From Calliopum simillimum (Eukaryota; Arthropoda; Insecta; Diptera; Lauxaniidae), in assembly GCA_951812925.1 (NCBI GenBank), contig OX638370.1:99338897-99402896 (forward strand): a DNA stretch of 64,000 bases. Direction: 5' to 3'. A program made the translations under genes and the position numbers. Of this stretch, positions 48,291 through 58,890 are shown one piece after another; position 1 is the stretch's first letter, and each line of letters starts with the position of its first letter. The notes under the pieces are model-generated. The model worked only from the letters and a program-made list of their open reading frames with translations. It ran no database searches and was not told the origin of the DNA.

Positions 48291-48634
48291 ATTAGTATTG
48301 ATGTTAGTGTTACTGCAATGTTAACTTAAATGAATTTAATTGCCGCAGGACATAAAAGTAATTATTTTTCTACAAGTGAATAGCATAGTGGTGATAGTGT
48401 GAGCTCCACTGAAAAGTTGAAAATTTTCTCTTCTCATAGATATGGATTAAGAACACAAAAGGGAAGGAAAACCAAGAGAAAGCAAGCAGGCAAGCCAAGC
48501 CAAATGCACTTTAAAGTCTCAGCGCGTGTACAAGACAAAGACAGTGATAGTGAAAGTGATAGTTTGATGAATTAGAGAGTGGAAAAACACTTTCGTTTTG
48601 CAATGTCGCTGTAGGCGATTTTTAAAGTTTTGCT

Positions 48635-48678
<44 letters not shown>

Positions 48679-49192
48679 GCTGTTGAACGACAGATGAACG
48701 GATACATAGTGGCCAGCAGTGTAACACTTGGTGTTGGTATTGTACCCAAGTGGCACTGACATCATCACTCTTCATCAAGTGTTTTAGCTCAAAAATTCAG
48801 ACCTTGTAACATTAAAAGCTGGAGAAATGAAATGTTTATAATACAAAAGGAATACAGATGGGGACAGCTGCGGGCATTCTACTTTATTTCTATCTCTTAC
48901 TTTTTAATTTCAACTTGGACATCGTCACTCTTATCATTATTTTTGCCTTAAGACTTTTTTGAATTAAGCAACAACTGCTTTTATTTATATAAGTTTGTGA
49001 AGTTAATCTGGGTCAACGCACTTGCAGTTTTCTTAATAATGTACCAAATATTGAATAACATTTTAAAATAGCTGTGCGATACAGCCAGTATTGGGCTTTC
49101 GTTCAAATTTATCTATCTGTTCTTTTGTATTGAAATTAAAAAGCATAAGTGAAAACAATTGAGAAATACTGCAAAATGGTGGAAAGAAGTTG
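48291..49192. other. Spacer between inverted minisatellite arrays, with (GTT)n
   Basis: Mostly non-repetitive except (GTT)n at 48637-48681, which yields a poly-Gln reading on the minus strand that I do not count as coding. Confidence 0.5.
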
Positions 49193-49965
49193 AAATTATT
49201 GAAAAATGTTGACACAGTTGAAAAATGTTAAAAAACTTGAAAAATGTCGACAAAGAGAAAAAAATGTTGACAACGTCGAAAAATGTTGACATTTTCTAAA
49301 AATGTTAATAAAGACGAAAAATGTTGACAACGTCGAAAAATTTTGACAACGTCGAAAAATGTTGACAGAGACGAAAAATGTTGACAATATCGAAAAATGT
49401 TCACAAAATCATAAATTTTAAAAAGCATGAAAAATGTTGACAAACATAAAAACATACACAGAGACAAAAAAGTCTTGAAAAATGTGGCCAGTTAAGAAAA
49501 ACGTTGAAAACGTCGAAAAATGTTGACAAAGTCGATTAATTTTTCGAAGCATGAAAATTTTTGACAAAGAGGAAAAAAGTCGAAAGAGGAAAAAATTTTG
49601 ACAAGGGGGAAAATGTTGACAACGTCGAAAAATTTCTACAAGGGCGAAAAATGTTGACAACGTCGAAAAATGTTGACAAGCTCAAAAAATTTTGACATAA
49701 TTGAAAATTGTTTAGAAACTTGAAAAATGTTGACAAAGAGGAAAAAAGTCGATTGAGAAAAAACGTTGACAAAAACGAAAATTTTTGACAACGTCGAAAA
49801 ATGTTTACAAAGGCGAAAAATGTTGACATAGTTGAAAAATGTTAAGAAACTTGGAAAATGTTGACGAAGAGGAAAAAAGTTGACAAAGAAAAAAATGTTG
49901 ACAAATGCGAAAAACTTTGACAAGTTGAAGAATATTTTAAGACTTGAAAAATGTCAACAAAAACG
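49193..49965 (-). repeat. 19-bp minisatellite, array 2 (opposite orientation)
   Basis: Units GAAAAATGTTGACAACGTC are the reverse complement of array 1 units with the last six bases changed. Because 19 is not a multiple of 3 and the minus strand lacks stops in the unit, long overlapping frames appear in all three phases; none is a gene. Confidence 0.92.
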
Positions 49966-50369
49966 AAATACTTACGTCGGCAGGGACGTGAAATATTGAC
50001 AAATGACAAAGTGGAGAAATGTTTAATTTTCTCAGCAATATGATACTCAATTTCAGCACTTAATAATTGCTTAACTATTTCCGTTGTGATATTATTATTT
50101 TAAATGTATATTTCATGCACTTCATTCCAGCACCAACAAATTGATATTCCTCACATGACCACTTTCCTAAACTTTTGCAAAATAAAATTTTATTTCTTAA
50201 TTTGTGTTCGCATTCAAAATTTATTATCAAAACATTGAACTTCCACCTACAACATCATCATGAGAAAACATTGCTTGAAAGAACAAAAGTTTTGTTAATC
50301 CACTTGTCCATTGTTACCAGGTATCTAATCCGCTTAACTCATTTGTTTGTTTGTTTGCTTCCATTCCAG

Positions 50370-50521
50370 AGTTGCTGCTGTGCTTTGTCCAAATATGATT
50401 ACTATGCAAATTTTTATTGCCGGTACGCAAACAAAATCCCTACGACCAAAACATCATCAACATTGTGCTCATAGACACTCACCACGTACTGCTGCTGCTG
50501 CTACTCGAATATGTATTTGTG
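50370..50521 (+). CDS. Candidate isolated coding exon
   Basis: This 152-bp segment is preceded by a pyrimidine-rich tract and CCATTCCAG and followed by GGTAAGTGAA, both close to consensus splice sites. It is open in one frame throughout, reading VAAVLCPNMITMQIFIAGTQ, continuing through a His/Arg/Ala-rich part and ending RICICG. Its base composition is higher in GC than its surroundings. No domain or family is recognised, and no partner exon was found in the window. It could be an exon of a large gene whose introns span 39-53 kb, or chance. Confidence 0.3.
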
Positions 50522-50884
50522 GTAAGTGAATGGATAATTTCGTTTGGGTGTAAGTGACAGTTTATGCAAATATGGTAACAACAACAACAACAATAACATT
50601 AGTGCTAACAATAACAAAAAACCAAAACAATGACAGTGACAGTAAGAATACTTCTTGTAGGTACAACTTATGCAAATTCTGCGTAAGGCTTCGTAATGAG
50701 GTTAATGAAAGCACCAACTCTCAACTTGTGATGTGTTGTTCTGCTGCTTCATTTGTTTGGCGAGCAGCGGGTGAACACTTTAATTTGTGTTGTTGTGTCA
50801 TTAGGTGAAGGCAGTTTTCTTGAGTTTCTGCATTTAATCAGCGCCGATGAGATATTGTGATTTTGGATAGCGTAAGAAAACTCT
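50522..50884. other. Unique spacer before array 3
   Basis: Contains (CAA)n near 50578 and otherwise non-repetitive sequence; no exon is supported. Confidence 0.45.
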
Positions 50885-51460
50885 AGGAGGAAAAAAGTCG
50901 AAAGAGAAAAAATGTTGACAAAGACGAAAAATGTTGACAAAGACAAAAATTGTTGACGACGTCGAAAAATGTTTACAAGGCGAAAAATGTTGACATAATT
51001 CTAAATGTTTAGAAACTTGAAAAATTATATCGTATAATATAAGCAGAGACGAAAAATGTGGCAACGTCGAAAAATTTTGACAAAGACGAAAAATATTGAC
51101 ATAGTTGAAAAATGTTTAGAAACTTGAAAAAAGTCGACAGAGAAAAAAATGTTGACAACGACGAAAAATGTTGACAACGTCGAAAAATGTTTACAAAAGC
51201 GAAAAATGTTGACATAATTGAAAAATGCTTAGAAACTTGAAAAATGTTGACAAAGACGAATAATGCTGGCAAAGACGAAAAATGTTGACAACAAATGTTA
51301 GCATAATTGAAAAATGTTTTAAAACTTGAAAAATGTTGACAAAGAGTAGAAAAGTCGATAGAGAGAAAATTTTGACAACCTCAAAAAATGTTGACAAAGA
51401 CGAAAAATGTTGATAAAAAACGAAAAATGTTGACAACGTCGAAAAATGTTTATAAAGGCG
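50885..51460 (-). repeat. 19-bp minisatellite, array 3
   Basis: Same unit and orientation as array 2. A larger pattern is visible: the variant TTTAGAAACTTGAAAAA recurs near 51008, 51116, 51230 and 51320, and also at 49713 and 49843 in array 2, showing higher-order units of about 95-130 bp. Confidence 0.92.
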
Positions 51461-51529
51461 ATTTGATAATGTAATTTTAGAGAGCGTAAGAAAACTCGAG
51501 TATTAAAAAATACATTGTTGGATATATTT

Positions 51530-52610
51530 ATATCTCGGGTGAGATCAGTGATATATAGCCATAAAACAACGATGATTTTCTTGACTTATGACCTTCATGG
51601 CTGACAATAACTCTTAGTTCGACTAAATACCTTTTAGATAAGGCATATTTTATGAGTTTACGTGATTTCACGCAGTAATCAGTGGATTGATGTTATCAGT
51701 GATATATGGCTGTTGTGATTGTGACTTATTACTGATATGATATTGATTATCCTCTTATGTGATAGTTATTTATTATTGATGTTTCAGTGATATCTCATTA
51801 GTGTGATATTTCACAGATGTCATCAGTGATATAGCCTTGATGTGATTGTGACAATTCACAGATTTTATAGTACAACATCATTGATGTGATATATATCGTT
51901 AGTAATATAGTGATAAGTTACTGATGTGATAGTGATATATCACTGATTTGATAGTGATATACTTACTACTGATGTCGTAGTGTGTCGTGGTATGTATATA
52001 ACAGTTGTCATCAGTGATATATCACAGTGATATTTATATTCTTAATGTGAAAGTGATATACCACAGATATTATCAGTGCTATATCACTGGTTTCAAGGGT
52101 ATATCACTCAGAACTCAATAGATTTATGTTATCACGGATATATTACTGATGTGATTGTGATATGTCATTGACGAAATATATCGCTATTGTTATAGTGATA
52201 AATTACTGATGTAATAGTGATAGTGATATATGTATCATAGATGTCATCAGTGATGTAGCTTTGATGTGATAGTGATATATCATAGGTGTGATAGTGGCAC
52301 ATCAATGACGTGATATACATCGCTGTTTTTATAGTGATAAATCAATTATAATTAAATGACAGTGCTTTGTCACAAATTTCATCAGTAATATATTCTACAT
52401 GTTATAGTGTTATATCAGTAGTGTCGTAATTATGTAATGAGATATAGTAAATGTCATTAGTGATACATCACAGTGATATATCCCTGAAGTGCTAGTGATA
52501 TATTACAGAAGTCATCAGTGATATATCACTCTTTTTAAGGGTATAACACTGGTGACAATTGTGATATATCGCTGGCTCTAAGGGTATATCACTGATCTGA
52601 TAGTGACAAA
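51530..52610. repeat. Degenerate GTGATATATCAC palindrome field
   Basis: GTGATATATCAC, TCAGTGATATA, GATGTGATAGTGATA and similar words fill about 1.08 kb with irregular spacing. Each core is its own reverse complement, so both strands read alike. No coding content. Confidence 0.85.
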
Positions 52611-52664
52611 AAACCTTGTGGTTAAAAAACCACGTTTCATACTTCATTTCGTCCACACAATGGC

Positions 52665-52871
52665 TCTCAAATTCGCTAGACGCATATCCGATATTCCTTT
52701 TGGGCAAGGTGAGGACTAAAAAATATGACAGTATGGATGCGCTGAAGAAAGCCATTTCACGGGAATAGGCCAAAATACCGGAAGATCACATTCGTGCAGC
52801 AATCAACTCGTTTTTTAACCGTTTGAAGGCTATACTCAAGGCAAAAAGTGGCCATATCGTGCTAAAGTAGC
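52665..52871 (+). pseudogene. Tc1/mariner-superfamily transposase C-terminus
   Basis: The reading WLSNSLDAYPIF then KVRTKKYDSMDALKKAISRE, one in-frame TAG, and KIPEDHIRAAINSFFNRLKA to a final stop at 52869-52871. This matches the last part of IS630/Tc1/mariner transposases, where the region W-P-x-x-SPDLNP carries the third catalytic acid and IP-x-x-x-x-x-x-x-x-x-F-x-R-x closes the protein. Only the C-terminal 65 or so residues remain. The SLD reading would retain the acidic residue. The ends of the element were not found. Confidence 0.7.
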
Positions 52872-54870
52872 CGGATTTAAGTTTTTGATTATTTCCACAT
52901 ATCTTTGTCACTTGAATCAATAAAAAATAATTTCACACAAAAAGTTATGATCATTTGATAAGGTAACAGTTTATGCGCCTAACCCTGTACTTATTGCAAC
53001 CTGTTCGCTCAAAATTTCTACTTTAACTCGTACTCCTTCACACATGGCTTTCCAATCTCAAAGAAAATGGTGGCGTTTCTCTGTTGCTTTTACTAATAGG
53101 CCTTGAAAGCCAAATTCAATAAAACCAGGACAACATTCAGCTAAATGATCGCTCATAATTACAAGTTTTATTTCCAACTTTGTAGTTGTTTTGCAAGTAA
53201 GTAGATTAGATCAACGTATAATTTCATTAATCACGTTACGAAAACACCATAAATGACTGAAAAAGTTTGCGTTTTTTTTTCGCATTTCCTTTATTTATAT
53301 TAACACACCCTGCGTCCTTGTTGTGCGCTAACACATTTACACTTCATTTATTTAATGAAGTTTGGCGAAAGAATAAAAAAAAGTTCTACTGCAGGAAGAG
53401 AGAGAACGAAATAAAGAAATTGGCAAGAAGAAAAAAAAGCAATAAAATTAATTATGATGGAAAACTGATATGCTTCGTCCTTGTTAGAGCCATCAAACAA
53501 AAAAAAAAAAATACAGAAAACAAGACCGCAGCAGAAGAAGCAGAAAGAAAGTGGCATAACAATTTATTTTTATTGGAATTGGATTAAAAATTAAAGGCGG
53601 GTCGGGTGTCAAAATTGCGACAGCGCGAAAATTAAATGCAGCTGTGTAGGAGGGGGGATATTGCTGCTGTTATATGTTGGTGCAGCTGTTGCTATTGCCG
53701 CCATGGCTCATGAATCAACAACATTGTAATGAAATGTGAAACTCAAGACAAGAACGAAACAGAAGAGCAGCGCGGAATATGTCCTACTTTCTTGATGCAA
53801 ATTAATGATGCTCGAAATGTTGTATTTGCATGATTGATGCTCTGTTTAAGTTTCGGTTTTTGTAAAAAATCCTTGAAATAATTGGGAGCCGATAGGCGAC
53901 ATTGTACTATGAATGTTTATGTAAAAAGTAAACTTGACATATGAGTGATGACAAAATTTTTAATAATTAATATTAAAAATTTCAAAGTTGCTTCTTATGC
54001 ACCACTGATGCGGAAATATCAATTTTGGCAACTGAAATTAAATTTTAATATTTTTTTTATGATATTGCTGGTTTTGTTATGTTACGCCAGTTTAGAAATG
54101 ACACTGTGTAACTAATTGAAATTAATAAAATGTTGAAAAAGATAACTTGAGTCATTTGCAGTCGCCGATTCATATTTTTTTTCTCTGTCAGATCCGGAAT
54201 GCATATCATCTTTGCAACTGAGTGCTGAAAACGCTCTTTGTAGGCTTTTTAAGCTGTTTCAAGGGCATCAGATACCCATAATCTTTTTCTTCAAAACCTA
54301 CTTTTAAACCTTTACCAAACCTTACTTTTTGAATAAGCATTAATTGAAGTAAAAATAATTCATTTTTATATTACAAGCAAAACGTATAAAGCCAAGTGTA
54401 TCAGCTGAAAACTTTTTTGTCTCCGATTTTGTCTCAAATGCAAAATGCTACAAAAACAAGTTAGTAATCTAGTGCTATTATTCTATTCTGAGTCTTTAAG
54501 AAAATGCAGCAGAATTAAGAGAATAAATTGTTCAGTCTAGAACATTGATGCTCAATTTTATGAATTTTCATTAAGACCGTGGCCATTCTATAAAATCATC
54601 TGAACCTTTTACACATTTAACTATATATACAGTACAAATAAAAGCTGTTTGATATATGTAATTAATACAGTAGCTGTCTATATTTTTGCAGATAATATTG
54701 TATGTTCTATTATTTCTTTTACCTTTCCGAAATAACTTTGGCCTTAATTTAGTTTTAGATTTGTATCAATCATTGGTTTTACATTAACTATTGGCATAAT
54801 TTGCATAAATAAGTTAAGCTGCCTGAATCAATTTTTAAGTTTAAATCATAACATTTCGATCAGTATTTAT
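52872..54870. other. Non-coding DNA upstream of paralogue 3
   Basis: No exon is supported. The 106-residue frame at 53267-53587 is Lys/Phe low complexity. Confidence 0.4.
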
Positions 54871-54955
54871 TTATTCAAATTTAAAGCGCATTTCCAGATC
54901 ACATTCTAAAGCAGAAGAATAAAAGCGAATGAGAACAAAGAGAAAAATATTTTCA

Positions 54956-54963
54956 TATAAAAA
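54956..54963 (+). promoter_or_regulatory. TATA box of paralogue 3
   Basis: TTTTCATATAAAAAGG at 54950-54965 is shared with the paralogues at 3.6 and 5.6 kb. AAAAGCGAATGAGAACAAAG upstream matches their GAAAGC-AAT context, and a TTTAGTCTAA initiator-like word follows at about 54986. Confidence 0.8.
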
Positions 54964-55079
54964 GGTAAAACAGCCACTTATTAATTTAGTCTAATTCAAA
55001 GTATACAGCATCAACTTTATATCATATTATAAACTTGGAAGCCAATATCAAGCTCATTGTAATACAAACCAATAAAGGC

Positions 55080-55145
55080 GTAAGTGATCATAATAAAATT
55101 CTTTAAATTTAACTGCAACATTAAATCTAAACTTTCTAGTTTTAG
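55080..55145 (+). other. 5'-UTR intron of paralogue 3
   Basis: Donor GGC|GTAAGTGATC and acceptor TTTTAG, followed by CCAAA and the ATG. Length is 66 bp. Donor sequence and the CCAAA leader are identical to paralogue 1. Confidence 0.8.
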
Positions 55146-55150
55146 CCAAA

Positions 55151-55819
55151 ATGTTACCGCGCAATGGAATTTGTCTATACTTTGCCATTGTCATATTTTG
55201 CATAACTCTTAGTTATGCAAATCATATGGAAGAAGATATGAACGAAGAAGAACAAGGCAAAATAATAGTTGATATATCCAAGCTACAAGTGCCAAGCCCA
55301 CCAAGCCCACCATCAAAACCAAATCGAAGAAAACCCAGTAAGCCTAGACCTGAATACTACTATCCTCCAACTTCATATTGGCCACCACCACAACAACCAC
55401 CACCATTTTATGGTTATCCACCTAACCAAAATGACGAATGGAAGCCACCGAAAGGAGAGCCATCAAGGCCTAAATGCCTTCGACCAACAAAACAAAATAA
55501 CGCCTATCGAAAGTTTTGCGAAGATGATGGCGAGGACTTACCTATGTGTGACAAAATATGTGAATATTTTCCAAATCTGAGGATATGCAGTCCGTTTTGT
55601 TCGTTGTCACCCCCTATAACTGGTTATTGTGAGGCAGAATGTTTGTTAAGTGCAACTGCACCTGGCTGTTCTACCAGACCTTTAATAACAGATGCAGAAA
55701 GTGTTGCTATTAGAGATGCATGTACCGCCAACGCAAATGATATGGACTGTGAAATATACTGTAACGAATTCCCTAGACCAAGAGAGCCTTGGTGCAGTCA
55801 ACGTCGATTGATTGGTTGA
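55151..55819 (+). CDS. Secreted Pro-rich, Cys-rich protein, paralogue 3
   Basis: The 222-residue product has a signal peptide (about 1-24, ending SYA), an acidic patch (about 27-35), a KIIVDISKL segment, a Pro/Lys-rich and Pro/Tyr/Trp linker (about 48-108) and a Cys-rich module (109-215) with 13 cysteines. The four C-x3-C pairs align with both paralogues; the C-x-CC triplet does not, because the vicinal pair is replaced by Tyr-Phe (139-140). The basic RPRP run is also reduced. It keeps the same promoter and 5'-UTR intron, so it is a DNA-level duplicate and not a retrocopy. Its strand is opposite to the tandem pair. Secretion is well supported; function is unknown. Confidence 0.88.
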   Translation: MLPRNGICLYFAIVIFCITLSYANHMEEDMNEEEQGKIIVDISKLQVPSPPSPPSKPNRRKPSKPRPEYYYPPTSYWPPPQQPPPFYGYPPNQNDEWKPPKGEPSRPKCLRPTKQNNAYRKFCEDDGEDLPMCDKICEYFPNLRICSPFCSLSPPITGYCEAECLLSATAPGCSTRPLITDAESVAIRDACTANANDMDCEIYCNEFPRPREPWCSQRRLIG

Positions 55820-55893
55820 CCAATCAAGATCTTTGTGCTTGCATAAGTGAAAACGTTCTAGCTGAAATAACAAATTTTTTAGAATTAAAAACC

Positions 55894-55899
55894 AATAAA
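55894..55899 (+). terminator. Polyadenylation signal of paralogue 3
   Basis: AATAAA lies about 75 bp after the stop, within an A-rich run. Confidence 0.55.
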
Positions 55900-55951
55900 A
55901 AAAAAATAATAAGTAAACACAATTTTCATTTGCCGCAGCGTTAGGTGAAAC

Positions 55952-57365
55952 TTATCTCGATGATTCTCGCAACGCACACAGGTGTCAATCGAAGTAAAAG
56001 CTGGCCAAAAATGGTATTCTGCACGTAAACTTTTGAAAATCAGTTTTTAGGCACTAGGGATAATGAGTGCAACTTTTGAGCAAAAATAAGTTGAGTTCGG
56101 ACAAGGGGGCGTGGCAACTCCCATATAAGCAAAAGTTTAAAAATGCTATACTGAAAACGTTTTTTGAGATAGTCCAACCCAATTTCACGGAAACACTAAA
56201 GATGATAAAAGCAAGCTTTCAACAAAAAATGGGTGAAATCGGGCAAGGGGGCGTAGCACCTCCCTTATAAGCAAAAGTTTCAAAATTCTATACTAAAAGA
56301 GTTTTTTAAGATAAGCCGTCCAAATTTCACTGTGATACTAGGAATATTAAATGAAAACTTTGAGCAAAAGCTAGGCTGCTGCACCCCTTCCGATTTCGCT
56401 GAAATTTGGTACATGGTTTTGTATCATGCCTAGTCTTCAAGAAAATGCAAAAAAAACATTTTGCAATTTTTTTTGTGGCTTGTGGAAGGGTGCAAAGTTT
56501 GAAAAAATTTGTAAATTGTGACAAACCTTCCTCAAATAATTGCCAATAACTTAGACATTTCTTAACCGATTTTTATGTTCAGACCACTCCTGGAAAGGTA
56601 TTGAATTAGGCTATAAGCTCAAGATATAATTTGGTAAAAAATACTAAATTTACTACGATTTGAGTACTAAACTACAAAAAACGTAACCAGGTGCACCTTT
56701 TTTACCTTCCAAAATATATTTTTTCGAAAGAAAGGGAAAAATTCTTTCTTATGACTAAATTTCAATAAGGTATCTTTCAAACTACGGCTGCAATTTGATC
56801 AAGAGCATCCGGACTGGCAGAATCTCTCACTGTGAGCAAGCATAGGAAGCAAAGTAGCACCCAATTTTTTCACCAATTATAGAAAAATCATTTGACAAAA
56901 AGACCCCGTTTTCGCCAGAGTGAAACCTGGTGGAACTTTTTTTGTAGCTCTATGACTCTCTAATTTGTATCTGTTGCAGCTAACCTTACATCATGTATTC
57001 AAAAACCCACTAATATTTTCTAATTTAGTATCGATTATCATTATTTGCGTACCGCGGGGGTGTCTTCCTTACTACCCAATGAGGTTTTTTAAATTTTTTT
57101 GTTTTGAAATCCAATAAAAACGCATACAATATTACTCTTGCAAAGAAGAAAAATCATCTGTGCTAGGAACTACGACTTTTTGTTAAGGTACAAGAGAGCC
57201 AACTTGATGTTACGTAATATTTCAAACGCCAAATCATGCGCTGGTGTTCTCTACAAAACTTGGCTGCAAAAATAATCGAAATCGCAAGTCGATTTCACGA
57301 TTTTTGGCCAGCTTTTACTTCGATTGGCACCTGTGTGCAACGCTCTCTTCATGTTATCGAAATAC
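55952..57365. mobile_element. Element with ~60-bp terminal inverted repeats next to paralogue 3
   Basis: GCACACAGGTGTCAATCGAA then GTAAAAGCTGGCCAAAAAT (55974-56012) is mirrored at 57301-57345. Weaker inverted homology (TATCTCGAT against ATCGAAATA) reaches 55952 and 57365. The interior of 1.4 kb has no transposase but contains two 141-bp repeat copies. Target duplication not resolved. Confidence 0.65.
56075..56350 (-). repeat. Two copies of the ~141-bp repeat, inverted relative to 23.2 kb
   Basis: GTTC or ATCGGGCAAGGGGGCGT, CTCCC-TATAAGCAAAAGTTT and TTTTTTGAGATA words repeat with the same order as the complement of 23210-23835. Confidence 0.8.
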
Positions 57366-58204
57366 ATTTATTTGTGGGCCATCTACTTACTATACACTTT
57401 TTCTTATTCTTCTGTTTGTTGTCCATTATCTGATTTTGCTAGTCTTTCGAGCTAACCTCCGTATGAAGAATAAAATTTAACATACAAAACTTTATTTCGA
57501 TACCTCTTAAACTACGGCTCTTGTCGAATTAAGTGCATCCATGTTGACAAAATTTCACACTTGGCAGTCGTTAGGTTTTACGAAACTCTGATTGTTATAA
57601 GGTGGAGCAAAAGTAATATAATAATGTATATTGGCTGCCATTTTGTTAGAAATGAAAGAATGAACACTGTTTACTCTAATGTGTAAAATTGTTGGCATAA
57701 GGGTGTTATGGTTTTAGATATGGCTTTTAGTCATTTTAGTGGCCCAAACCAAAGTTTTTAGTTTAAATCAAATAAAGTAAGAACCATACAACACTATAAT
57801 CGCCCAATTGTCAAAATTTGACCACAAATGTATTAAATAATTTTGGTACTTTTTGGATAGTTTTAGTACTTTTGTGCTATTTGGTACAAAAAAGAAAAGC
57901 CCATTTATCATCCCTAGTACAATGACAAATGCGAAACAAAAAGGAAACACAAAACATGAAGTCAGTGTCAGTCAGCTTTTTGTCTTTCTCTTTGTGCTGT
58001 ATCCTCTTTTCAGCTCTGTGTGACCGCGTATTTTGTCGTTATTAATATTGAAATATTTGCATTTAATTTTACCTGGCGTAACGCCAAGATATTAAAATAA
58101 TTTTTACTTTGTGCACATTTGCACACAAATACTTTTCTAATGGTGGATAATTCAAAGTCGTGTTTTATTGCTAACATAGTAAAAAAGGTAGGACAAACTT
58201 TTGT
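57366..58204. other. Non-coding DNA
   Basis: No exon. AAACTACGGCT-TTG...AAG-GCATCC at about 57508 echoes 56775 within the neighbouring element, so homology extends slightly beyond its marked end. Confidence 0.4.
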
Positions 58205-58890
58205 CTTGCGTATTAATATATAGATTTTTGAAAATAACCAGATCGCAACCCCTAAAATTTTTTGTTGGAGTGTTGTGAGGGTTATGAACAGCCGCTGATC
58301 AATTCCGGAGTCAATTTGACGGGAGAATTACTATAAGGGAGAATGACACTATGTTGCAAAAACAGTAATATCATAATGAAAATAGCAATTATTTTTGAAA
58401 AAAGTTGAAACTGGTGAATAGTCACTATTATTGTTTATTAATTTAATTACACAAAGATTAAAGAATATATCAGGTAATAATGAAAAAAATTGCCGGGAGA
58501 ATGACACACACTTGGGTTCTTTACAAAATTTTGAAAAAAAAAACGCACTAACGATCACTATCGAGAAACCATAACTGAGTGAGCTAAAAAATAACTGAAT
58601 CTTCTCTTTTTTTCTTTCACTTTCAGTCCTTTTTTCTCAATATTTTAAAAATTTACAATTGGAATAAGTGAAACTGAGTTGAGATAGTTTTTAATTAGGG
58701 ACCAAATTCCATGTATGTCAATTCAATATAAAAATATTTTCTTCAAAGAGTTAATACCGAAAAAGTGTAGCTGAAATATGTATACAAACAATGTCGCTTA
58801 AATAAGAAGCGGTTAGCAACAGTAGGGAGAATGACTTTTCAACATTTTATGTTATAATTAGTAACACACTAAGAATTATTTTTCTTATTT
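58205..58890 (-). repeat. Dispersed GGAGAATGA repeat, copy D
   Basis: GTTGCAAAAACAGTAATATC, GGGAGAATGACACAC, GAGAAACCATAACTGA and a final GTAGGGAGAATGACTTTTCA follow copy B in order and orientation. Confidence 0.75.

Noticed and set aside
48572..48778. Poly-Gln frame on the minus strand
   Set aside because: It is produced by a (GTT)n microsatellite, with no start context, splice signals or flanking coding sequence.
49196..49923. Overlapping 63-97-residue frames rich in STFF/VNIF
   Set aside because: They arise in all three phases because the 19-bp unit lacks minus-strand stops.
46955..51460. CRISPR-like array
   Set aside because: Units are adjacent 19-mers without spacers in eukaryotic DNA; this is a minisatellite.
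53267..53587. 106-residue frame on the plus strand
   Set aside because: It is a Phe/Lys/Glu low-complexity reading with no recognised domain, promoter or splice context.
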